Below the pieces are notes generated by a model that did not search any database, was not told the origin of the DNA, and was given only the letters and a program-made list of their open reading frames with translations. A DNA stretch of 64,000 nt from positions 1 to 64,000 of the forward strand of contig NZ_VWNF01000001.1 in assembly GCF_008711175.1 (NCBI RefSeq), written 5' to 3'. Below are positions 30,748 to 38,006 of this stretch, in pieces. This DNA is from Nesterenkonia ebinurensis. Its GTDB lineage: Bacteria > Actinomycetota > Actinomycetes > Actinomycetales > Micrococcaceae. The position numbers and the translations under genes are program-made. Positions within the stretch are counted from its first letter, which is position 1; every line of letters starts with the position of its first letter.

Positions 30748-32337
30748 CTACTTCAAGTACTTTTCGAATCCGCTGGGCAGGTTGAGCTCCTCGGGGTTGA
30801 AGTCGTCGGTGCCGGTCCCGAAGCTGGAGCCGTCCATCTGCTTCTGGCTGCGGCGCAGCTCCGCCTCGCGGGCCTGCTGAGCTGCCTTGGCGGGGTTGCC
30901 GGACTTCCCCTTCTGCTTCTTGCCCTTACCTTTGGCCTTCTTCTTCCCGCTATGGCCAGCCATACCGGGCATCCCTGGCATCCCGCCGGGCATTCCCGGC
31001 ATTCCGGGCACCCCGCCCCCGGAGGCCATCTTCTTCATCATCTTGGCGGCCTGGCCGAAGCGTTCCAGCAGCTGGTTGATCTCGGAGACGTGCACGCCGG
31101 AGCCTTTGGCAATACGTGCCCGGCGGGAGCCGTTGATGATTTTGGGGGCGTTGCGCTCATGCGGGGTCATCGAGTTGATGATGGCTTCCACCCGGTCCAG
31201 CTGGGAGTCGTCGAACTGCTCGAGCTGCTGGCGCATTCCGGCGGCTCCGGGCATCATGCCCAGCAGCTTCTTCATGGAGCCCATCTTCTTGATCTGCTGC
31301 ATCTGGGCCCGGAAGTCCTCCAGAGTGAAGTCCTCCTGGTCGGCGAACTTCTTGGCCATCTTCTCAGCTTCGGCCCTGTCCCAGTTGGCCTCGGCCTGCT
31401 CGATCAGGCTCAGGATGTCGCCCATGTCCAGGATCCGCCGGGCCATCCGGTCGGGATGGAAGACCTCAAAGTCCTTCAGCCCTTCACCGGTGGAGGCGTA
31501 CATCACCGGTTTGCCGGTGATTGAGGCCACCGAGAGGGCGGCGCCGCCGCGGGCATCACCGTCGAGCTTGGTGAGCACCACGCCGGTGAAGTCCACGCCC
31601 TCGTTGAAGGCCTGTGCAGTGGTGACCGCATCCTGACCGATCATCGCATCGATCACGAACAGGGTCTCATGGGCACCCACGGCGGATTTGATGTTCGCGG
31701 CCTGGGTCATCAGCTCCTGGTCCACGCCGAGCCGACCTGCGGTATCGATGATCACCACATCGTGCAGCTTCTCCCTGGCATGGGCCACACCATCGCGGGC
31801 CACGACCACCGGATCGCCGGTGGGCACTTCAGCCTCAGAGGAAACACCCGGATGCGGGGCGTAGACCGGGACCGAAGCCCGCTCACCGCCCACCTGCAGC
31901 TGCTTCACGGCATTCGGGCGCTGTAGATCGCAAGCCACCAGGAGCGGAGTATGCCCCTGGTTCTTCAGATGTGCGGCAAGCTTGCCGGCCAGGGTGGTCT
32001 TACCAGCACCCTGCAGACCGGCCAGCATGATGATGGTCGGCGGGGTCTTGGCGAACTCCAGCTGGCGGGTCTGCCCGCCGAGGATGCCGACCAGCTCCTC
32101 GTTGACAATCTTGACCACCTGCTGGCCGGGGTTCAGCGCACCGGAGACCTCCGAGCCCAGGGCACGGGCCTTGATCCTGGCAATGAACTCACGGACCACC
32201 GGCACGGCCACATCGGCGTCCAGCAGGGCCCGCCGGATTTCACGGGCGGTGCCGTCGATATCGGCCTCGGTGAGCTTTCCTTTGCCGCGGAGATTCTTGA
32301 ACGTCGCGGTGAGGCGATCAGAGAGCGAGTTGAACAC
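30748..32337 (-). CDS. ffh: signal recognition particle protein Ffh
   Basis: This is the 529-residue SRP54 GTPase that targets membrane proteins with 4.5S RNA. The NG domain has IMLAGLQGAGKTTLAGKLAA (G1), CDLQRPNAVKQL, VVIIDTAGRLGVDQELM (G3), VVLTKLDGDARGGAALSVAS (G4) and GEGLKDFEVFHPDRMARRIL. The M domain is Met-rich and includes GSRRARIAKGSGVHVSEINQ (RNA binding). The C-terminal tail carries a GMPGMPGG.PGMPGMAG repeat and a Lys/Gly stretch. Start is GTG 32337. A gap of 156 nt separates it from rpsP downstream. Confidence 0.96.
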   Translation of the reverse strand: MFNSLSDRLTATFKNLRGKGKLTEADIDGTAREIRRALLDADVAVPVVREFIARIKARALGSEVSGALNPGQQVVKIVNEELVGILGGQTRQLEFAKTPPTIIMLAGLQGAGKTTLAGKLAAHLKNQGHTPLLVACDLQRPNAVKQLQVGGERASVPVYAPHPGVSSEAEVPTGDPVVVARDGVAHAREKLHDVVIIDTAGRLGVDQELMTQAANIKSAVGAHETLFVIDAMIGQDAVTTAQAFNEGVDFTGVVLTKLDGDARGGAALSVASITGKPVMYASTGEGLKDFEVFHPDRMARRILDMGDILSLIEQAEANWDRAEAEKMAKKFADQEDFTLEDFRAQMQQIKKMGSMKKLLGMMPGAAGMRQQLEQFDDSQLDRVEAIINSMTPHERNAPKIINGSRRARIAKGSGVHVSEINQLLERFGQAAKMMKKMASGGGVPGMPGMPGGMPGMPGMAGHSGKKKAKGKGKKQKGKSGNPAKAAQQAREAELRRSQKQMDGSSFGTGTDDFNPEELNLPSGFEKYLK

Positions 32338-32445
32338 GTCTGGTGCGTTTCCTTACAAGACTGGAGGTGGCGTCGTCGTACTCCGTTCAGCCCCAGCTTG
32401 AAGCCGGGCCCGCACGGTGAACTGTCGAACCCCTAGAGTAACAAT

Positions 32446-33009
32446 GTGAGCCAAAATCCTGACGCACAGGTTATCCAGTCTGCGCTGGGAACCCACCTGG
32501 GGTACCTGCGTGCGGCGGAATCTGCTCACCGCTCTGCCGGCAGGGCACTGGCTGCCCACCCAGAGCTTCCCGAGCTGGTACGCAGCCGTGTCTCACCGAT
32601 CGCGGTCTCTGCGGCACATCGTGCCCGCAGCGCCTCCTTCGGTCAGCGTGCAGAGTTTGTGGAGCAGCTGCTGGACTTCCCAGCCTCGGGCCTGCGGGTG
32701 CTCGCTGAGGGCGATATGCGCTCCCTGCAGGTGCCGGCGCATATCGGTCAGGCGGCCCTGCCGCAACCAGTGGCCCAGGGGATCAGTGAGCGGGAGGCCC
32801 GGGCCCGGCTTGCTGCTGCCCGTCCCGCAGCACGGCCCGCCACTGACCGGGACTCTGTGCTCAGTGCCGCCGGCGATGCCCCGGCAGTCCCCCAGGAGCA
32901 GCCGGCTCCAGCGGAGCAGAAGCAGGATAATTTCGCCGCCGAGCCGCGCCAGAAGAAGGCGCCCTGGCATAAACGCAGCTTCAACGACATCCTTCTGGGC
33001 CGCAAGTAG
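32446..33009 (+). CDS. hypothetical protein, divergent from ffh
   Basis: This 187-residue protein was not recognised. The first 120 residues are helical and Ala-rich (HLGYLRAAESAHRSAGRALA, VSAAHRARSASFGQRAEFVE); the last 65 are disordered, Pro/Ala/Gln-rich, ending in a basic patch APWHKRSFNDILLGRK. No signal peptide or membrane segment is seen. GTG 32446 lies 6 nt after TAGAGT, so the mRNA is probably leaderless. It is divergent from ffh by about 110 nt and 9 nt before a coiled-coil gene, which suggests one transcript with that gene and perhaps ftsY. Confidence 0.7.
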   Translation: MSQNPDAQVIQSALGTHLGYLRAAESAHRSAGRALAAHPELPELVRSRVSPIAVSAAHRARSASFGQRAEFVEQLLDFPASGLRVLAEGDMRSLQVPAHIGQAALPQPVAQGISEREARARLAAARPAARPATDRDSVLSAAGDAPAVPQEQPAPAEQKQDNFAAEPRQKKAPWHKRSFNDILLGRK

Positions 33010-33018
33010 GATCAAGAT

Positions 33019-33711
33019 ATGACTGAGCACAGAGATCCCGCTGAGGCTACGGAGAACGACGACGCCACGGCACCACAGGCCGCAGCGTCAGAGAGTGCCC
33101 AGGATTCGGAGGGCTTCCCTCTGGCTGATCCCGAGTTTGAAGACCTGCTCGATGAGGCCGACCAGCAGATCGAGCCGCCTTCTGATATCGGGGAGAACGC
33201 CCAGCAGGTGGTGACCGCGCTGCTGGGCCACCAGCAGGATCTGGTCGCCGAGCTGCGCAGCGTCTACGAGCGGCTGGAGCAGGTCCGCGAGGTGGACTAT
33301 GCGGCACTGGAAGACCGGGTCAACCAGGCCGAGGCCGTGGTGGAGGCGGCTCCCTCCACCGCTGAGCTGGAGGAGCTGGTGGGCCTGCTGGAGGGTGTGT
33401 CCGGCTCATTGCAGGAGCATGAGAGCAAGCAGGCGGAACTGGAGCAGAATCTGCGCGAGACCGCTGAGCATCAGGCCGCCCAGCTGGCGGAGCGAGATGC
33501 CCGGATCGCTGCGCAGAATGCTCGCATCGAGGAACTGGAGGCAGCGATCACGGCTGCTGCGGAGTCTGCAGAGTCCGCCCATGAGAAGCTGCAGGTACTG
33601 GCCAAGGAGACCAATTCCAGCCTGATCCACCGCGTAGGTGAGCGGGTCTCCCCCGCCGCCCAACAGGCTAAAAGCGCCCTAAGCAACATCCGCAACCGCT
33701 TTAGGCGGTAA
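33019..33711 (+). CDS. coiled-coil protein of unknown function
   Basis: This 230-residue acidic protein is mainly a long coiled coil. Residues 1-60 are disordered and acidic. Heptads run from about 65 to 200 (QDLVAELRSVYERLEQVREV, ELEELVGLLEGVSGSLQEHE, ARIAAQNARIEELEAAITAA). The C-terminus is basic (SALSNIRNRFRR). No membrane segment. ATG 33019 follows the preceding gene closely, and ftsY begins 32 nt after it. A role near the membrane-targeting machinery is only suggested by position. Confidence 0.68.
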   Translation: MTEHRDPAEATENDDATAPQAAASESAQDSEGFPLADPEFEDLLDEADQQIEPPSDIGENAQQVVTALLGHQQDLVAELRSVYERLEQVREVDYAALEDRVNQAEAVVEAAPSTAELEELVGLLEGVSGSLQEHESKQAELEQNLRETAEHQAAQLAERDARIAAQNARIEELEAAITAAAESAESAHEKLQVLAKETNSSLIHRVGERVSPAAQQAKSALSNIRNRFRR

Positions 33712-33743
33712 CCTCAGCAACTCCCTGTGGGAGACTTGAGACG

Positions 33744-34931
33744 ATGGAAACCTCAGTCTTTGTTACGTTCATAGTTCTCAGCGTTGTACTGGTCGGGCTG
33801 CTGGGCCTGTTCCTGGTCAAGGGCCGCCCGCTGCCGACTGGAAAGCCCAAATCGGAGCTTCCCGCTGAGCGGGATGCCGATGATCTGCCCCCAGGCGCCC
33901 CGGATGAGCCCGACGGCGACACCCTGGTGGCCGACCGGCCCGAGGGCACCCCCACTGATCTGGACACTGACGCCCCGGATCTCAGCGTTGAGACGCTGGA
34001 GAGGCCGGAAGCCCCAGAGACCCGGCTGGCCCGCCTGCGTGCCCGGCTGGTGAAGTCCAACAACATCTTCAGCAAATCGCTGCTGGCCCTGCTGAGCCAG
34101 GACGAGATCGACGATGACGTCTGGGATGAGATCGAGGAGACCCTGCTCTCTGCTGATCTGGGCGCGGACCCCACCTTCGAGCTGGTGGAGACCCTGCGCG
34201 AGCGGGTGAAGGTAGCCGGTTCCAAGGAGCCGGAGCGGGTCAGGGCCATGCTCCGTGAGGAGCTGATCAAGCTGGTGGACCCGGCGTTCGACCGCAGCCT
34301 GAACGTGCAGAACCCCGGACGACCCTCGGTAGTGCTCGTGGTGGGTGTCAACGGGGTGGGCAAGACCACCACTGTGGGCAAGCTGGCCCGGGTGATGGTG
34401 GCCGAGGACAAGGATGTGATCCTGGGTGCGGCCGATACTTTCCGCGCAGCAGCCGCTGAGCAGCTGACCACCTGGGGCTCCCGGGTCGGTGTGCCCACTG
34501 TCTCCTCAGAGAAGGAGGGCGCCGACCCGGCTTCGGTGGCCTTTGACGCGGTGGAGAAGGGCATTGAGCTGGAGTCCGATGTGGTGATGGTCGATACCGC
34601 CGGGCGACTGCAGAACAAAGCCAATCTGATGGACGAGCTGGGTAAGGTCAAGCGGGTCATTGAGAAGAAGTCCCAGGTGGACGAGGTGCTGCTGGTGTTG
34701 GACGCCACCACCGGGCAGAACGGGCTGAACCAGGCCAAGGTCTTCTCCGAGGTGGTCGATGTCACCGGGATTGTGCTGACCAAACTGGATGGCACTGCTC
34801 GCGGCGGAATCGTGGTGGCTATCCAGAAGCAGCTGGGGGTTCCGGTCAAACTCGTCGGCCTGGGCGAGGGCCCTGATGACCTGGCTCCCTTTGACACAGA
34901 AGAGTTTGTAGACGCCCTTTTGGAGGAGTAG
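33744..34931 (+). CDS. ftsY: SRP receptor FtsY
   Basis: This 395-residue SRP receptor GTPase has an N-terminal membrane segment (FVTFIVLSVVLVGLLGLFLV), an acidic linker of about 75 residues and the NG domain: RARLVKSNNIFSKSLLALLS, LVVGVNGVGKTTTVGKLARV (G1), LGAADTFRAAAAEQL, VVMVDTAGRLQNKANLMDEL (G3), GIVLTKLDGTARGG (G4) and GLGEGPDDLAPFDTEEFVDA. It docks SRP-bound ribosomes at the translocon. Its usual partner gene smc lies 3 kb away on the other strand. Confidence 0.96.
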   Translation: METSVFVTFIVLSVVLVGLLGLFLVKGRPLPTGKPKSELPAERDADDLPPGAPDEPDGDTLVADRPEGTPTDLDTDAPDLSVETLERPEAPETRLARLRARLVKSNNIFSKSLLALLSQDEIDDDVWDEIEETLLSADLGADPTFELVETLRERVKVAGSKEPERVRAMLREELIKLVDPAFDRSLNVQNPGRPSVVLVVGVNGVGKTTTVGKLARVMVAEDKDVILGAADTFRAAAAEQLTTWGSRVGVPTVSSEKEGADPASVAFDAVEKGIELESDVVMVDTAGRLQNKANLMDELGKVKRVIEKKSQVDEVLLVLDATTGQNGLNQAKVFSEVVDVTGIVLTKLDGTARGGIVVAIQKQLGVPVKLVGLGEGPDDLAPFDTEEFVDALLEE

Positions 34932-35031
34932 CCCAAAATTGCTCCGAGGTGCTGCGGCGCCCTTACTGCCTTGAATTGCGGGAGGTAAGTGGGGCGTCGT
35001 CGTACTTTAAATGCTATTTCGCCGGAGAGAT

Positions 35032-35069
35032 TTAACCAACGCGTTACATTCGGGCACCTGAAGTGAAAC
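35032..35069 (+). promoter_or_regulatory. possible GlnR-type boxes upstream of amt
   Basis: TTAAC (35032), GTTAC (35043) and GAAAC (35065) lie at the 11-nt steps expected of GlnR half-sites, with the third step (GCACC, 35054) degenerate. They stand 75-110 bp before the ammonium transporter gene, a typical GlnR target. The match is partial. Confidence 0.3.
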
Positions 35070-35142
35070 ACGGCACAGGAAGCATGGAGACCAGCTCGCG
35101 CCGGTGAGAGTCATCGGTGAGTGATGTTTCCTGGAGGGACAC

Positions 35143-36393
35143 ATGGAAATACCTGATGTTGTATGGGTGATCGTGGCCGGCGCGCTGGTGCTGTTCATGA
35201 CACCTGGACTTGCACTTTTCTACGGTGGTCTGACTCAGACCAAATCCGCGGTGAACATGATGATGATGAGCTTCGCGGCTATGGGCCTGGTGGCTCTGAC
35301 CTGGGCGCTGTGGGGTAATGCTGTGGCGGGCGCGGACGCTGTTGCCGGCGGCCTGTTCGGCAACCCGGCTGCGGACTTCGCCTTGTTCGAGTCCTTCACT
35401 GAGCAGGAGAGCCTGCTCGATGTCGGATTCGGCGCGACATTCGCCATCATCACCACCGCACTGATCTCCGGTGCGATCGCTGATCGCGCCAAGTTCTCCG
35501 CATGGATGATCTTCGTGCCGATCTGGATGACCCTGGTCTACGCCCCCCTGGCCTTCTGGGTCTGGGGCGATGGCGGCCTGCTCACTGAGGGCTTCATCGG
35601 CTCCGCTGTGGGCGAGGCCGTTGACTTCGCCGGTGGCCTGGTGGTGCACATGTGCGCTGGCCTGGCCGCGCTGGCCCTGGTGCTGGTCATCGGACCGCGT
35701 TCGAACTTCGCTCCGACCAAGCCGCACAACGTTCCGTTCGTGCTGCTGGGCGCCTCTATCCTGTGGTTCGGCTGGTTCGGCTTCAACGTCGGCGAGGCCG
35801 GCGACGCCGCCCAGGCCGGCATCAACTGGATCAACACCATGCTGGCACCTGCTGGTGCCCTGGTGGCCTGGCTGATCACCGAGTGGGCCCGCGGCAAGAA
35901 GCCCACCCCGGTGGGCGCAGCCTCCGGCATTGTGGCTGGCCTGGTGGCGATCACCCCCGCCTGTGCCTATGTCACTCCGCTGGGTGCGATCATCCTCGGT
36001 ATCATCGCAGGTGTCATCTGCTGCTTCGCCGTGGACTTCAAGTACGGCAAATACGACGACACCCTCGATGTGGTCGGCCTGCACTTTGTGGCTGGTCTGT
36101 GGGGCACTATCGCGATCGGCCTGTTCGGTAGCGAGGAGCTCATCCAGGTCGACTTCCCGGATCACTCCGGCGGCCTGCTGCTGGGCGGCGGAATCGAGCT
36201 GCTCTGGGCCCAGATCGTGGCCTGCGTGGTCACTCTGGTCTTCACCTTCGTGCTGACCTACATCATCGGTATGGCCATCCACAAGACCATCGGGTTCCGT
36301 GTGGAGTCCGACGTCGAGGAAGGCGGCATCGACTCGGTGGCCCACCAGACCGAAGCCTACATCCTGGCTCCTACCGAGACAGTCACTAAGTAA
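35143..36393 (+). CDS. amt: ammonium transporter
   Basis: This 416-residue Amt/MEP/Rh channel has 11 membrane segments. Motifs include LFMTPGLALFYGGLTQTKSA, FAIITTALISGAIADRAKFS, DFAGGLVVHMCAGLAALALV (first pore His), LGASILWFGWFGFNVGEAGD and VVGLHFVAGLWGTIAIGLFG (second pore His). It imports ammonium. ATG 35143 has GGAGGG upstream. No glnB/glnD genes follow, unlike the amt-glnB-glnD operon common in Actinobacteria; a strong terminator comes right after it. Confidence 0.95.
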   Translation: MEIPDVVWVIVAGALVLFMTPGLALFYGGLTQTKSAVNMMMMSFAAMGLVALTWALWGNAVAGADAVAGGLFGNPAADFALFESFTEQESLLDVGFGATFAIITTALISGAIADRAKFSAWMIFVPIWMTLVYAPLAFWVWGDGGLLTEGFIGSAVGEAVDFAGGLVVHMCAGLAALALVLVIGPRSNFAPTKPHNVPFVLLGASILWFGWFGFNVGEAGDAAQAGINWINTMLAPAGALVAWLITEWARGKKPTPVGAASGIVAGLVAITPACAYVTPLGAIILGIIAGVICCFAVDFKYGKYDDTLDVVGLHFVAGLWGTIAIGLFGSEELIQVDFPDHSGGLLLGGGIELLWAQIVACVVTLVFTFVLTYIIGMAIHKTIGFRVESDVEEGGIDSVAHQTEAYILAPTETVTK

Positions 36394-36434
36394 TCAATCA
36401 CATACACGATCATTAACTGATCGGTTGCACAGGT

Positions 36435-36484
36435 AAGTCCCGGGTCGGTTCGCTCACCACGAGCGTTCCGCCCGGGACTTTCTG
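36435..36484 (+). terminator. rho-independent-type terminator after amt
   Basis: AAGTCCCGGG (36435-36444) pairs perfectly with CCCGGGACTT (36471-36480), and CGCTC/GAGCG (36451-36465) extends the stem, giving a long hairpin followed by TTTCTGG. It lies 41 nt after the amt stop. Confidence 0.8.
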
Positions 36485-36534
36485 GTGTCCGGGCTCAGTT
36501 CGGGGAGTCGGCTGGGGGTGTCTGAGCTGTTCAG

Positions 36535-37239
36535 CTATTTGTTCCAAGCGCTGGCCTTCTGCACTACCTGGTTGGCCAGCAGGATGGAGGGGTCGATGAG
36601 CGGACGCGGGGAATCCTCAGCGGAGAGCGCCAGCGGGATCTCAGTGCAGGCGGCCACGATCACATCCGCTCCCTGACCAACCAGGGACTCCGCCACTTCC
36701 ACCAGGGCACGCTCCTGTTCGGCGGTCAGACTACCGGCCTTCACCGCGTAGATCGCCTCCATCACCGCATGCTGTCCGGCTGCGTCGGGCAGCACCGGGG
36801 TGAGGTTCGACGCCGCCAGGCTCTCCTGGTAGAGCCCAGCAGTCAGGGTGGCGTCGGTGGCCAGCAGCCCGGCGGATGAGACATAGGGCAGGGCAGCGAG
36901 GTGCTCTGCGGTGACTTCTACGATACTCAGGTACTCCAGATCCACCTGCTGGCGGACCCGGGGAAGAAAGGCATGGGCCCCGTTGCAGGTCACCACGTAG
37001 AAGGCTGCGCCGGCATCTTTGAGGCGCTGGGCGCCGTTGACCAGCTTGGGAGTGGGATCCTCTCCCCCGCGGACGATAGCTTTGGTCCGGTCGGGGACGG
37101 AGGGATCAGCCCAAATCATGACTTTCAGATGCTCTTCGTCAGTCGAAGCCGGGGTGGCAGCGATCAGCTTGGAGTAGAAGTCCACGGTTGCTGCCGGCCC
37201 CATACCGCCCAGAATCCCTACCAGGGGTCGCTCTATCAT
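36535..37239 (-). CDS. Asp/Glu racemase-family protein
   Basis: This 234-residue protein has PLVGILGGMGPAATVDFYSK at the N-terminus, KVMIWADPSVPDRTKAIV, the first catalytic Cys in FYVVTCNGAHAFLPRV (CNGAH where most have CNTAH), YSIVEVT-like YLSIVEVTAEHLA and the second Cys in DVIVAACTEIPLAL. This matches PLP-independent aspartate/glutamate racemases (RacX/YgeA group). ATG 37239 has GAGGAG upstream. It is convergent with amt and separate from other metabolic genes. The amino-acid substrate is uncertain. Confidence 0.86.
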   Translation of the reverse strand: MIERPLVGILGGMGPAATVDFYSKLIAATPASTDEEHLKVMIWADPSVPDRTKAIVRGGEDPTPKLVNGAQRLKDAGAAFYVVTCNGAHAFLPRVRQQVDLEYLSIVEVTAEHLAALPYVSSAGLLATDATLTAGLYQESLAASNLTPVLPDAAGQHAVMEAIYAVKAGSLTAEQERALVEVAESLVGQGADVIVAACTEIPLALSAEDSPRPLIDPSILLANQVVQKASAWNK

Positions 37240-37497
37240 CACCGGTCTCCTCATCGTGGTCCTTTACTGCAAGCTCAGTAAAGTTTTCCCCAGCTTCACC
37301 GTTTGCCGCAACGCCACGCCGCCCTCTCCACAAGTTGCCAGATCCGTGTCCGGTGTGCCGGCCATCGTCCCTGGGTTCAGAAGTATGGCGCTACACCACA
37401 AATACACGGACATAACCGGCGAGTTCTGGCAACTCGACTCCGTGGAATCACTCTTTCCACTAGTTACAGTTCTGGCGGTGCTTGCTGTGCCTGGGCT

Positions 37498-37764
37498 GTG
37501 GTCCAAAAGCAAAAATCTGACACTAGAGCCGCATGGTGGGCCCGTGTCCAGTGGTCTGCCCAGAAGGCCCTGCAGGAGCCCGAAGACCGGACGAAGGCCG
37601 GGGCAAAGGCAATGCGAGAACTGGCCAAGTCCCGGAAGGTTCACGGTGAAGACCTCAAGCTCTTTGACGCTGTCATGGAAGTGATCCAGAGCGACGACAG
37701 TTCTGCGCGGACTGATGACATCGAACCGGAGGTGCGACATAATGACGACCATGAAGAATCCTGA
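37498..37764 (+). CDS. hypothetical protein, possibly 5' frameshifted membrane-anchored protein
   Basis: This frame encodes about 88 residues: QKQKSDTRAAWWARVQWSAQ, KALQEPEDRTKAGAKAMREL, HGEDLKLFDAVMEVIQ. Small actinobacterial membrane proteins share this layout of one transmembrane helix, a WW.R.QWA segment and a helical tail. The expected helix is present just upstream but in the next frame (VESLFPLVTVLAVLAVPGLW, from 37442), so a 1-nt change near 37500 may have split the gene. GTG 37498 is the only start in the present frame and has no ribosome site. It overlaps the next small gene. Confidence 0.5.
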   Translation: MVQKQKSDTRAAWWARVQWSAQKALQEPEDRTKAGAKAMRELAKSRKVHGEDLKLFDAVMEVIQSDDSSARTDDIEPEVRHNDDHEES

Positions 37765-37984
37765 CGTGGAGACGTTCCCGTTCTACGCGGATCCGATCAA
37801 TTCTGTGCCAAAGACAGATCGGGGATACCCTGTACGTCTCCCGAGCTGGGACAACCAACTCCGCTTTACCGAGACAGAGTCTGCTCGGGAAAGAGTACTC
37901 CTGGCAGAAGAGGTGCGCACCATCGTTCGAGACAGACTGAATGAGCCGTGGTGGCACAAAACTTGGGACCACATCTGGTATTAG
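37742..37984 (+). CDS. small hypothetical protein
   Basis: This 80-residue protein was not recognised. It is polar, with DVETFPFYADPINSVPKTDR, LPSWDNQLRFTETESARERV and an aromatic C-terminus EPWWHKTWDHIWY. ATG 37742 has GGAGGTG at good spacing, which makes translation likely. It overlaps the preceding hypothetical gene by 23 nt and is convergent with smc. Confidence 0.6.
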   Translation: MTTMKNPDVETFPFYADPINSVPKTDRGYPVRLPSWDNQLRFTETESARERVLLAEEVRTIVRDRLNEPWWHKTWDHIWY

Positions 37985-38006
37985 CCCTCTCGAGGCTGCC
38001 TGAGGT

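Noticed and set aside
33701-35071. Long open frame on the minus strand opposite ftsY (456 codons)
   Set aside because: It is the antisense shadow of the GC-rich ftsY gene: Ser/Thr-rich with no family motif, while the plus strand encodes unmistakable FtsY.
35044-36345. Long minus-strand frame opposite amt
   Set aside because: His/Gln/Asp-rich composition produced by reading the complement of a hydrophobic membrane protein; no motif and no ribosome site.
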